A DNA stretch of 61,200 nt, taken from Dehalococcoidia bacterium (GTDB lineage Bacteria; Chloroflexota; Dehalococcoidia; GIF9; AB-539-J10). This document shows, in pieces, positions 50,413 through 58,782 of this stretch (positions are counted from its first letter, which is position 1; every line of letters starts with the position of its first letter). The DNA lies in NCBI GenBank assembly GCA_016930935.1, contig JAFGFT010000029.1:1-61200 (forward strand), given 5' to 3'. Position numbers and translations under genes: made by a program. The notes beneath the pieces are model-generated. The model worked only from the letters and a program-made list of their open reading frames with translations, was not told where the DNA came from and searched no databases.

Positions 50413-51237
50413 ATGTCGATTGCAAGAAACCGGCTGAATCCATCACGAACTACGAAGGCGTCGCTTCCCGGCTCCGTGCATACCCCCGCGGAGGTCGTGA
50501 CCCTGAGCCATGTATCGGTCGACTACGAAGGAATACCGGCACTGGATGATGTCAGCCTCACCATCTATGAGAACGACTTCGTCGGCATCATCGGTCCCAA
50601 CGGAGGCGGCAAAAGCACGCTGCTGAAGGTCATCCTTGGACTGGTCACCCCACGAAAGGGAGAGGTGCAACTCTGGGGACAACCGCTGCAGAAGGCCACG
50701 CAGCGGATAGGCTACGTGCCACAACACACATCGTTCGATAGAGATTTTCCCATCACCGTGTGGAACGTTGTGCTGATGGGTCGACTGTCTCACCGGCACA
50801 TGCTGCACTCGTACAATGCCTCTGACAAAGCCAAAGCCATGGAGGCACTTGAGACGGTCGGCATTGCAGAGCTGCGCAAACGCCCCATCGGCAGCCTCTC
50901 CGGAGGACAGCAGCAACGCGCCTTCATCGCCCGCGCACTGGTGCATGACACTGCACTCCTGTTGCTGGACGAACCCATGGCAAACGTGGATTCCAACGCC
51001 CAGGACGAATTCTACAGTCTGCTCTCACGACTTCGCCGACAGATGGCCATCATGATGGTTTCTCATGACCTGACCGCGATATCGGTGAATGTAGACAAGG
51101 TAGCCTGTCTCAACAAGACACTGTACTACCATGGTTCCAAAGAGATACCCCCGTCCGACATCGAGGCCGCCTACGGTTGCCCGGTCGAACTCCTTGCGCA
51201 TGGAATGCCGCACAGAGTCCTGAGGAAGCACGACTGA
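50413..51237 (+). CDS. znuC: Zinc ABC transporter ATP-binding protein
   Basis: The 274-residue ATPase has Walker A GPNGGGKSTL near residue 62, the Q-loop YVPQHTSFD, signature LSGGQQQRAFIARAL and Walker B LLLLDEPMANVD. It powers uptake through ZnuB. About 30 N-terminal residues precede the conserved VTLSHVSVDYEG; a later start is possible but CAGGAG fits ATG 50413. Its stop overlaps the ATG of znuB (TGATG). Confidence 0.9.
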   Translation: MSIARNRLNPSRTTKASLPGSVHTPAEVVTLSHVSVDYEGIPALDDVSLTIYENDFVGIIGPNGGGKSTLLKVILGLVTPRKGEVQLWGQPLQKATQRIGYVPQHTSFDRDFPITVWNVVLMGRLSHRHMLHSYNASDKAKAMEALETVGIAELRKRPIGSLSGGQQQRAFIARALVHDTALLLLDEPMANVDSNAQDEFYSLLSRLRRQMAIMMVSHDLTAISVNVDKVACLNKTLYYHGSKEIPPSDIEAAYGCPVELLAHGMPHRVLRKHD

Positions 51238-52052
51238 TGTTGACCGCACTGCACTACTCTTTCATGCAGAACGCGCTCGCTGCGGGTGTGCTCGCCGGCA
51301 TCGCATGCGGCGTTGTCGGCACCTACGTCGTGGTGAGGAAGATGGTATTCGTCAGCGGCGGCATCTCTCACACCACCTTCGGTGGCATCGGACTCGCCTA
51401 CCTGCTCGGCTTCAACCCCCTGCTGGGGGCGCTGCTCTTCGCCATCGGTGCCGCACTCACTATGGGCCACGTAACGCGCAGGACGAAGCTGTCTGAGGAT
51501 ACCGGCATCGGCGTGCTCTGGGCCGCAGGAATGGCCCTCGGCGTGATATTCGTTGGACTGTCCTCAGGCTACGCCCCTGACCTCTTCAGCTACCTCTTCG
51601 GCAACATACTGACGGTCCAGAGGAATGAGCTGCTCATGATGCTGGTGCTGGACGGTGTGATAGTCGGCACGGTGCTCGCCCTCTACAAAGAACTGCTCGC
51701 GGTGTCTTTCGATGAGGAATTTGCCCGCGTCCAGGGCATACCTGTGGACAGGCTGCAGCTCGTGCTGCTGGGTCTCATCGCGCTCACGATAGTGACCGTC
51801 ATCAAGGTAGTCGGCATCGTCCTGGTTATCGCGCTCCTCACCATACCTCCTGCAATCGCGCGACAGTATACGAAGAGCCTCTCAGGCATGATGCGGCTGG
51901 CAGCGGTGATTGGCGTGAGCCTGGCAATACTCGGCATCGCCCTCTCCTACCTGCTCAATCTCGCCTCGGGAGCAACGATCATACTGCTCGGCTGCGCCGC
52001 ACTTGCGGTGGTGCTGCTGGCACAGAAGCTGCGCGAGATAAGCGCTGATTGA
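51237..52052 (+). CDS. znuB: Zinc ABC transporter permease
   Basis: The 271-residue ABC-3 family membrane protein has about eight helices, with FVSGGISHTTFGGIGLAYLLG near residue 40 and the EEFARVQGIPVDRLQ coupling segment near 160. It forms the channel for zinc (or manganese). The start is fixed by the overlap with znuC; the longer frame upstream lies inside znuC. The operon ends 5 bp from the convergent helicase gene. Confidence 0.92.
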   Translation: MLTALHYSFMQNALAAGVLAGIACGVVGTYVVVRKMVFVSGGISHTTFGGIGLAYLLGFNPLLGALLFAIGAALTMGHVTRRTKLSEDTGIGVLWAAGMALGVIFVGLSSGYAPDLFSYLFGNILTVQRNELLMMLVLDGVIVGTVLALYKELLAVSFDEEFARVQGIPVDRLQLVLLGLIALTIVTVIKVVGIVLVIALLTIPPAIARQYTKSLSGMMRLAAVIGVSLAILGIALSYLLNLASGATIILLGCAALAVVLLAQKLREISAD

Positions 52053-52056
52053 GTTG

Positions 52057-54339
52057 TCACCCGCGATTCGGGGCGCGGGAGAGCGACTCGAGCAGTGCGA
52101 TGGCCCCTTCCTTGTCGAGGGGCTCGTTGTTGTTGCCGCATTTTGGAGACTGGATACAACTCGGGCACCCATCAGCGCAGGGACACGCCTTCACAAGTTC
52201 AAGCGTCGCCCGCCACAAGCGCTCGATGGCCTCGTAACCCATCTCCGCAATCCCCACCCCACCCGGATACGCGTCATACACAAAGACCTGCGCATCACCA
52301 TTCGCGCCACTCAGCATGGACACGCCACCGATGTCGTTCCTGTCACACAGGGCGAACAGGGGCAACACGGCGATAACCGAGTGTTCGCACGCATGCAGTC
52401 CTCCCGCCAGGCTCGCACTGGCCTTCGCCACCCTGTTGACGGCGTCAGAGGTCACATCGAACCAGAACGCCCTCGTCTGGAACGTGGTTTCCGGCAAATC
52501 AAGTGGCTCCTCTCCCAGGAACTCCTCCGTGAACTGGCGTTTGCGCTTGAAGGCCACCACGTGCGTGGTCACCTCAACACTCCCCACGCACACATGCACT
52601 TCCCCGCACCACTTCTCCCTGCTGACACCGGTCGACCGGATGTCGGTCAGTTCCCGTGCCTGCGTGTAGTAGTCCACATCCACTCGCTCCGCCCACGCAG
52701 TCCGACCGCCCATGTCGAGCCGGGTGACACGGTACGTATCGCCCTGGTGCAGGTACACCGCTCCCGGATGCAGTTGGGACAGCGCCACCGCACCGTCCAC
52801 CGTCTCAAGTAGCCCGCCGCCGGTGCTGTCCATCACTTTGTATGAACCGCCCGTGGCACGGATGTTCACACGCTGTGCCGGATAGGCCAGACCCGGGTCG
52901 GGATACAGTTTCCCCTTCCTCAACCTGAGCAGTCCGCGTCCCATCAGGTCTTCCAGCAATCCCGGCACATTCGTCTCTATCTCAGTCGACTCCTCCGCCA
53001 TCAGCGGCCTCTCCCATGCGGCGCACAGGAGATGCGGCTCAAGGATGTAGGGGTTGTTGGGATTGATAAGCGCCTCTTCGAAACGCCGGGAGAAGAGGAA
53101 CGCGGGGTTGCGCATCAGGTACTGGTCCAGGGGACTGTTCTGCGCCACGAGGACGCTGAGAGAGGGGTTCCCGCTTCTGCCGCTGCGGCCCGCCTGCTGC
53201 CACGTGCTGGCCATGTTGCCGGGATACCCTGCGAGCACGGTCGCATCCAGGTCACCGATATCAACCCCCAGCTCAAGCGCGCTGGTGGTCACCAGACCGT
53301 CCAGCCTGCCTTCCAGGAAATCCTGCTCTATCTTCCGCCTGTCCCGGGCAAGATACCCCGCCCTGTAGGGACTGATGCGTCCGGCCAGTTCTTCAGGCAG
53401 CCGCTCGCGGGCATAGAGGTAGATGAGTTCAGCAAGCCGCCGCGTCCTTGCGAACACAAGGCTACGCAGGTCACGCGCAATGAGCTTGCACAGGAATGAA
53501 CTGGCCTCACTGTTGTGGCTGCGGCGCAGTCCGCTGGACTTGTTCACAATCGCCGGATTCCACAGCGCGAAGAACTTCTCGCCGTGCGGCCCGTCATCCG
53601 CCTCCACAAGCTCGAACTCAACGCCGCACAACCGTCCCGCGTGTTCCTGCGCATTTGCGATGGTTGCAGAACAGCACACGAAGACGGGACTCGCCCCATA
53701 TATGGCGCAGAGTCGCCGCAGCCTGCGGACAAGGTTCGCCACGTGCGAACCGAGCACACCACGATAGATGTGCGCCTCGTCCAATACCACGTAGCGCAGA
53801 CCGTGGAGGAACCTCGACCACAACGCATGGTTCGGAAGGATCCCCATGTGCAGCATGTCGGGATTGGTGAGCACCACGCGGGCGCGTTTCCGAATGCCCC
53901 CTCGCACATCCTGCAGCGTGTCACCGTCGAACGTATCGATAGACGAAGTGGGCAGAAGCCCGCGACTTGTCAGTTCGCGCAGACTGCGCAACTGGTCCTG
54001 GGCAAGGGCCTTGGTGGGAAACATGTAGAGCGCGGTGGCGAGCGGGTCTTCCAGTGCCGTGTGTACCGTGGGTAACTGATAGCACAGGCTCTTACCACTC
54101 GCGCTCGGAGCATTCACCACCACGTGGCGCCCCTCGATGAGAAGGTCCACAGCATTCGCCTGGTGACGATAGAGTTGAGCAACGCCCACTCTGGAGAGCC
54201 GCTTCACCAGCTTCGGAGAGAGCGCATTGCGAAGCTCCCCGTAGACCGGGTCAGATGGCGGGATGCACTCAACGTGGACAAGCTCGCCCTCATAGTCGGG
54301 CGCGGTAATCAACTGGTGCAGAAATGCGGATGGATGCAT
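52057..54339 (-). CDS. mrfA: DEAD/DEAH-box helicase with DUF1998-type C-terminus (MrfA/Hrq1-like)
   Basis: The 760-residue superfamily-2 helicase has the Q-like YRHQANAVDLL, Walker A APSASGKSLCYQLP, DEAH box VLDEAHIYRG, and motif V/VI regions TSALELGVDIGDLDATV and QQAGRSGRSGNPS. The C-terminal domain carries the four cysteines CPCADGCPSCIQSPKC that mark MrfA/YprA-type helicases, which act in repair of mitomycin-type DNA damage in Bacillus. ATG 54339 begins the conserved region. It follows DUF503 by 7 bp and is probably co-transcribed with it. Confidence 0.88.
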   Translation of the reverse strand: MHPSAFLHQLITAPDYEGELVHVECIPPSDPVYGELRNALSPKLVKRLSRVGVAQLYRHQANAVDLLIEGRHVVVNAPSASGKSLCYQLPTVHTALEDPLATALYMFPTKALAQDQLRSLRELTSRGLLPTSSIDTFDGDTLQDVRGGIRKRARVVLTNPDMLHMGILPNHALWSRFLHGLRYVVLDEAHIYRGVLGSHVANLVRRLRRLCAIYGASPVFVCCSATIANAQEHAGRLCGVEFELVEADDGPHGEKFFALWNPAIVNKSSGLRRSHNSEASSFLCKLIARDLRSLVFARTRRLAELIYLYARERLPEELAGRISPYRAGYLARDRRKIEQDFLEGRLDGLVTTSALELGVDIGDLDATVLAGYPGNMASTWQQAGRSGRSGNPSLSVLVAQNSPLDQYLMRNPAFLFSRRFEEALINPNNPYILEPHLLCAAWERPLMAEESTEIETNVPGLLEDLMGRGLLRLRKGKLYPDPGLAYPAQRVNIRATGGSYKVMDSTGGGLLETVDGAVALSQLHPGAVYLHQGDTYRVTRLDMGGRTAWAERVDVDYYTQARELTDIRSTGVSREKWCGEVHVCVGSVEVTTHVVAFKRKRQFTEEFLGEEPLDLPETTFQTRAFWFDVTSDAVNRVAKASASLAGGLHACEHSVIAVLPLFALCDRNDIGGVSMLSGANGDAQVFVYDAYPGGVGIAEMGYEAIERLWRATLELVKACPCADGCPSCIQSPKCGNNNEPLDKEGAIALLESLSRAPNRG

Positions 54340-54346
54340 CAGGATG

Positions 54347-54640
54347 CTACGGAACCGGTATGACCTCCACTTGAGATTCCACCAGCTCCACTTCCGGGTA
54401 GTTCTGTAGCACGAAATTAATGACGTTATCCATGGTCTCACGGGAATGGTCGGCCTGGTTGCTCACACAGGCAACGCCGATTGTGGCTATCTGCCATAGC
54501 CCCTGGCTGTCCACTTCAGCCGCAGACACCCTGAACTGGTTCCGCAGGCGGGCCGTCATCGAAAGCACGACCTGCCGTTTCCCCTTGAGGGAATGGTTCT
54601 CGGGCAGCCTGATGGTGAGTATACAGGTACCAACGTGCAT
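54347..54640 (-). CDS. DUF503 family protein
   Basis: The 97-residue protein has the family pattern MHVGTCILTIRLPENHSLKGKRQVV, IATIGVACVSNQADHSRETM and a closing strand. DUF503 proteins are small dimeric alpha/beta proteins of unclear function; in Firmicutes they often lie near translation genes. Here the gene lies between the redox protein and the helicase with short gaps, so one operon is likely. Confidence 0.88.
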   Translation of the reverse strand: MHVGTCILTIRLPENHSLKGKRQVVLSMTARLRNQFRVSAAEVDSQGLWQIATIGVACVSNQADHSRETMDNVINFVLQNYPEVELVESQVEVIPVP

Positions 54641-54681
54641 GTCGGTGGTGCTCCCGGATTGCCTCCCCTGCGCAGAACAGT

Positions 54682-55221
54682 CTACTCCTCAAGAGCCTCA
54701 ACGTTCTTGCCGAAAGGCTTGTTGGACATCTCATCCTTGTCCGCAAGAATCAACTCCGCAGCGATGCCCGCCGCATCGGTGATAATCTCTCTGCACTTGA
54801 GCGCGTGGTCGCGGCACAGCCATTCCTTCTGCCACTGCTTCGTCAACTCGCCACACAGCGTCTCCCCGTACTTCTCCGCTATCCGGTTCGGAATCTGATT
54901 GAAGATGCGGTACAGCCCGGGACGTCCGTAGAATGTCTCCTTGGCTTTCTTGTTGATTTCCGCAGGGTCGCCTTCAGGCGCAGACGGCCGTCCATGCACG
55001 GCGCTCACCGCCAGCACTGCACCGGTTATCGCGCCGCAGGTACCGCCATACAACCCCACCCCGCCACCAAAGCCCGTCGCGAGCCGCATCGCCTCATGCG
55101 GAAGACCGAGGTCCATCTCAGACAACACGGCCTCGAACACAGCCTCCGAGCAGTTGTAGCCGGTCGAGAAATTCTTGCGGGCCTTCAGTCGCACCTTCTC
55201 AATCGTTTCCTCGTTCGTCAA
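54682..55221 (-). CDS. C_GCAxxG_C_C family redox-type protein, copy 2
   Basis: The 179-residue protein starts at TTG 55221, chosen because GAGGAGG lies 6-7 nt upstream. Family motifs are GYNCSEAVFEAVL near residue 22, GLYGGTCGAITGAVLAVS near 60, then LCGELTK and the closing pair CRDHALKCREI. It is closer to the family consensus than the 40.5-kb copy. It may bind a metal cluster; the role is not known. The divergent mtnA begins 62 bp away. Confidence 0.88.
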   Translation of the reverse strand: MTNEETIEKVRLKARKNFSTGYNCSEAVFEAVLSEMDLGLPHEAMRLATGFGGGVGLYGGTCGAITGAVLAVSAVHGRPSAPEGDPAEINKKAKETFYGRPGLYRIFNQIPNRIAEKYGETLCGELTKQWQKEWLCRDHALKCREIITDAAGIAAELILADKDEMSNKPFGKNVEALEE

Positions 55222-55283
55222 TGCACACCTCCTCTCACTCTGTCGCATCGTATACTATTGCAAGGGAACAGGAGAGTTCAAAC

Positions 55284-56330
55284 ATGACGTATTCCGTGGA
55301 ATGGATCGACAACAAACTCCAACTGCTGGACCAGAGCCGTCTCCCGCATGAAGAGCGGTACGACATGCTCACAACCGTGGCAGAGGTAGCAGATGCCATT
55401 CGTACCATGAAGGTGCGTGGAGCACCGGCCATCGGCGTGGCCGCAGCCTACGGTGTCGTGCTCGCTGCACGCCAGTCGGAACGCGCCGACACTGAGGCCC
55501 GGACACAGACAATCGTGGCAGCCATTGAAGAGCTGGAAACCACCCGCCCCACCGCAGTCAACCTTTTCAGCGCGCTGAACCGCATGAGGGCCGCACTGGC
55601 ACGTCCCGAGCCTGCAGATATCACCTCCCGCCTGATGGATGAAGCGGTGCGCATCCATGACGATGAGAAGAAGGCCACCACGGCGATGAGCACATACGGG
55701 GCGTCACTGGTCCCGGAGGGCGCCACGGTACTGACGCACTGCAACGCCGGCGCGATTGCCACCGCCGCCCATGGCACCGCACTCGGTGTCATCATCCATG
55801 CGTACCGCATGGGCAGGGTGAAGCGTGTCATTGCCACGGAGACTCGCCCGCTGCTCCAGGGCGCACGTCTCACCGTGTGGGAACTGGTGCAGGAAGGCAT
55901 TCCCACGACGCTCATCACGGACTCCATGGTCGGTCATGTCATGCACACGCAGGCCGTGGATTGCGTTATCGTGGGCGCAGACAGGATCGCTTCCAACGGG
56001 GACGTGGCGAACAAGATTGGCACGTACGGCATCGCCGTTCTCGCCCATGCACACCACGTACCGTTCTACGTGGCAGCGCCCTTCAGCACAATCGACATGG
56101 GGATATCCGACGGCGGACAGATACCGATAGAGCAGCGCAGAGTCGATGAGGTAACCTCATTCGGAGGGCAACCGGTGGCCGCAGGTGGCAGCGATGTGCT
56201 TAATCCATCTTTCGATGTGACGCCCAACAGCTACGTGACCTCAATTATCACCGAGCGCGGTATACTATCCTCACCGTACCTGAGTAGATTGAAAACCATG
56301 GTTGAAAATCATGATGGAAAGGGGGGCTGA
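55284..56330 (+). CDS. mtnA: S-methyl-5-thioribose-1-phosphate isomerase
   Basis: The 348-residue enzyme of methionine salvage isomerises methylthioribose-1-phosphate to the ribulose form. It has VRGAPAIGVAAAYGVVLAA, THCNAGAIATAAHGTALGVI (catalytic Cys in CNAG) and VGADRIASNGDVANKIGTYGIAVLA (catalytic Asp), all typical of MtnA/aIF2B-like proteins. GGAGAG precedes ATG 55284; TATACT lies at 55251-55256. One base separates its stop from the fmdB start. Confidence 0.92.
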   Translation: MTYSVEWIDNKLQLLDQSRLPHEERYDMLTTVAEVADAIRTMKVRGAPAIGVAAAYGVVLAARQSERADTEARTQTIVAAIEELETTRPTAVNLFSALNRMRAALARPEPADITSRLMDEAVRIHDDEKKATTAMSTYGASLVPEGATVLTHCNAGAIATAAHGTALGVIIHAYRMGRVKRVIATETRPLLQGARLTVWELVQEGIPTTLITDSMVGHVMHTQAVDCVIVGADRIASNGDVANKIGTYGIAVLAHAHHVPFYVAAPFSTIDMGISDGGQIPIEQRRVDEVTSFGGQPVAAGGSDVLNPSFDVTPNSYVTSIITERGILSSPYLSRLKTMVENHDGKGG

Positions 56331-56331
56331 G

Positions 56332-56526
56332 ATGGCAATCTACGAGTACTACTGTCCCACATGCAGGAAGGTCTTCGAGGTGCAGCGTCCCATGTCCGAG
56401 TCTGATACACCGACCCACTGTCCGGGGTGCGGGGCGGCATCAGAGAAACTGGTTTCTGACTTCGCATCCAAGCTTGGCTACACCTTGCAGGCACCCGGAA
56501 AGGAGCCGTTCAGAAAGCTGGACTGA
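56332..56526 (+). CDS. FmdB family zinc-ribbon protein
   Basis: The 64-residue protein has two CxxC knuckles, YEYYCPTCRKVFE and CPGCGAAS, the FmdB putative regulatory zinc ribbon. The function is not established. GGGGGG precedes the ATG. It is inserted in the mtnA operon with 1-bp and 10-bp gaps to its neighbours. Confidence 0.85.
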   Translation: MAIYEYYCPTCRKVFEVQRPMSESDTPTHCPGCGAASEKLVSDFASKLGYTLQAPGKEPFRKLD

Positions 56527-56536
56527 GTGTATCAAT

Positions 56537-57136
56537 ATGAGCGATGAATCGTATCTATCACCCATAGCCAGGGAGAGACTCGCCCGGATAGGACAACTGT
56601 CTGAGGCAGACCAACGCCGCATGAAGGCGAAGGGCGAACTGGAGCACATCCTGTCTGAATACTACCTGGGCAATACCACCATTGAGGCGCTCTGGCAGAA
56701 CCTCAAGTCCCTCATGGAAAGCCACGGCGCGGAGGTAGTGAGCGACGCTCAGAAGAGCATCGTTGGAACACTTCGGCTCCAGATGAACGCAGAAGACTTC
56801 GAGAAACGCCAGTCGGCAGTACTGGCGCTTGAGACGCTGAAGTCCTCAAAGAAATACTCGGCGATAGAGATGATACTCGGCTCCGTAACAGCCCTTCGCA
56901 AACGATACGATGAGGTCTGGCACCAGGCGTATGACCAGGTCCGTGGTCAGCTTGAAGAAAGGATGCAGGAATCCGCAGAGCAGGCAAGAAGACAGGGCAT
57001 TCTGGTAGACACTGAGGGTGCGGTGGATGCGAGCATCAAGTCCAGCCCGGAGTGGCGAGAGTTCATGTCACGCCATGACGCATCGGCCCAACAGACACTT
57101 CACGACTACATCGTCCGTATCACCGAACTACTGTAG
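56537..57136 (+). CDS. Conserved-looking hypothetical helical protein
   Basis: The 199-residue soluble protein is almost entirely alpha-helical and charged, with likely coiled coil around residues 120-160 (KRYDEVWHQAYDQVRGQLEE). It starts MSDESYLSPIARERLARIGQL. No family is recognised. It is the third gene of the mtnA operon and precedes the nucleotidyltransferase by 13 bp. Confidence 0.7.
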   Translation: MSDESYLSPIARERLARIGQLSEADQRRMKAKGELEHILSEYYLGNTTIEALWQNLKSLMESHGAEVVSDAQKSIVGTLRLQMNAEDFEKRQSAVLALETLKSSKKYSAIEMILGSVTALRKRYDEVWHQAYDQVRGQLEERMQESAEQARRQGILVDTEGAVDASIKSSPEWREFMSRHDASAQQTLHDYIVRITELL

Positions 57137-57149
57137 GCTGGAGCTACTT

Positions 57150-57866
57150 CTGAAGTATCACGCGCTTATCCTGGCATCGGGAAAGGGTTCCCGACTCGGT
57201 GCGCTGTCCACGCGCAGGCCCAAGTGCCTTCTGCCCCTCGGTTCCGAGACAATCCTGGACCGCCAGTTGCGCCTTCTGCAGGACGTGGGCGTGTCAACAG
57301 TGACGATGGTTGTCGGCCACCAGAGGCACCTCATCACCGCACGAATGGGCACGCGTGTACGAACAATCGTCAATGACCGGTACGCCACAACCAGCAGCAT
57401 CTCATCGCTCTGGGCAGCCCGCGACTCGCTCAGCGAGAACACGCTCATCCTGAACAGCGACCTCGTGTTCGAACGGGGCCTCCTTGAATCCGTGATGAAC
57501 TCTCCAGATCCATGGGCTCTTGCCATCGACAGCGAGCGACGCTGCAGCGGTCACATACGCATGGTCATTGAGGAAAGACGTCCCGTGCAGATTGGCCGCA
57601 CTGTTTCCGCTGAGCGCTCGCAGGCTGCGTTCCTCTGCGTCGGACTGGTACGACAGGAAGGGCTGGCAACTTTCAAGCACGCTCTTGCGACGTGTGCGCA
57701 AGAGAGTCTGCACACCGGCTGGTCGAAGGTGTTCCTCTCACTGGCGATGGATAACCACAACGTTGCTCTGTGTGAGTATGCGGGTCCTTGGTTCGACGTG
57801 AACTCCGTAGCTGCCTACCGCAAAGCCCGCTTGTACGTCACGTCCGGAACACAGCCGGACGGCTAG
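57150..57866 (+). CDS. Sugar-phosphate nucleotidyltransferase (NTP transferase family), probable CTG start
   Basis: The 238-residue protein has the nucleotide-binding loop LILASGKGSRLGALS...RPKCLLPLG at its N-terminus and the metal-binding LNSDLVFERG. These define the family that makes NDP-sugars or CDP-polyols. No ATG, GTG or TTG lies near the conserved start. CTG 57150 has GGAG with 6-nt spacing and directly precedes KYHALILASGKG, so it is the likely start; a longer frame inside the previous gene lacks similarity. Its end overlaps the convergent CDP-alcohol transferase by 4 nt. Confidence 0.75.
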   Translation: MKYHALILASGKGSRLGALSTRRPKCLLPLGSETILDRQLRLLQDVGVSTVTMVVGHQRHLITARMGTRVRTIVNDRYATTSSISSLWAARDSLSENTLILNSDLVFERGLLESVMNSPDPWALAIDSERRCSGHIRMVIEERRPVQIGRTVSAERSQAAFLCVGLVRQEGLATFKHALATCAQESLHTGWSKVFLSLAMDNHNVALCEYAGPWFDVNSVAAYRKARLYVTSGTQPDG

Positions 57867-58678
57867 AGCTCCGCCTTGATTCCACGGGTCACCGTCATGG
57901 CGGTTCGCAGCACTGCGGCGGCCAGAGTACCAAGGGCAAACACCGCGAGCCAGACAAGTCTTGCATCGAATGCCATCCCGCCAATCTGGAACCCACGGGT
58001 GAACATGTCGATGAAGCTCGTCACCACCACCTGCGGTACGTAGCGCACACCGGGAGTAACCAGCACCACATCCGCAACACGCCGGAGATGCTTCATGAAG
58101 GATGCAGCAGTGTCTGAGTGTGAAGAGTGCTCATCAGGCAGGAGCTGCCATTCCCACGCAACGGAGCGCACCATATGCTCATGCGCCACCATGAGGGAAG
58201 CACCGAGCACCGCTCCCAGTCCCACCACAACCACGTGTACCCCGCCAAGCCCACTGAACAGGCCGACGGCCATACAGGCCACCAGGTAGGGCTGCTCAAA
58301 CTGGTGCCTCGCGGCCTCCAGGTACGTTCCTTCAGGTCCGGATGTACCGTTGAAGCGCGCCAGTTCTCCATCAACACAGTCAAGCACGATGACGACATAC
58401 CGCAGCAGGGCCGCGAAGAGCCATACGACGGGTTCGGGCACCGTGAAGGCAATCCCCACCCCGATTGTCAGCACTGTGCCCAGCACAGTGCACTGATTCG
58501 CGGACACACCCAGCTTCAGAAAGATGCGTGTCACGTAGGGAGACAGTCTGCGCGTGACACGAAGTCCAAACCAGGATGACGGATGGAGGCGCTCGTGTCG
58601 CCCTTCCATCCCACGACGCCGTTGTTCTTCTATCGGTAGAGACATGACGAGAGCTATCGTATCATCGACACGTGGCAA
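57863..58678 (-). CDS. CDP-alcohol phosphatidyltransferase homologue with altered active-site residues
   Basis: The 271-residue membrane protein (about six helices) has the CDP-alcohol transferase signature region at about residues 99-120: DCVDGELAR, eight residues, then G-TYL-E-AAR-H. The canonical motif is DxxDGxxAR-x8-G-xxx-D-xxx-D; here the third Asp is Glu and the fourth, the proposed catalytic base, is His. It may be a divergent enzyme or inactive. TTG 58678 (GAAGGA 7 nt upstream) is preferred to ATG 58645. It lies between a nucleotidyltransferase and an acid-sugar kinase, an arrangement that suggests a phospholipid headgroup or polyol phosphate. Confidence 0.7.
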   Translation of the reverse strand: MPRVDDTIALVMSLPIEEQRRRGMEGRHERLHPSSWFGLRVTRRLSPYVTRIFLKLGVSANQCTVLGTVLTIGVGIAFTVPEPVVWLFAALLRYVVIVLDCVDGELARFNGTSGPEGTYLEAARHQFEQPYLVACMAVGLFSGLGGVHVVVVGLGAVLGASLMVAHEHMVRSVAWEWQLLPDEHSSHSDTAASFMKHLRRVADVVLVTPGVRYVPQVVVTSFIDMFTRGFQIGGMAFDARLVWLAVFALGTLAAAVLRTAMTVTRGIKAEL

Positions 58679-58782
58679 GCGTGAATCCTTCGCAGCCCGG
58701 CAACGAATGGCGGCACTATGTATGGATGATTGACGCCATCAAGGCTGGCACGTAGCATGAGGAGGGGCAGTAGAACAGACCC

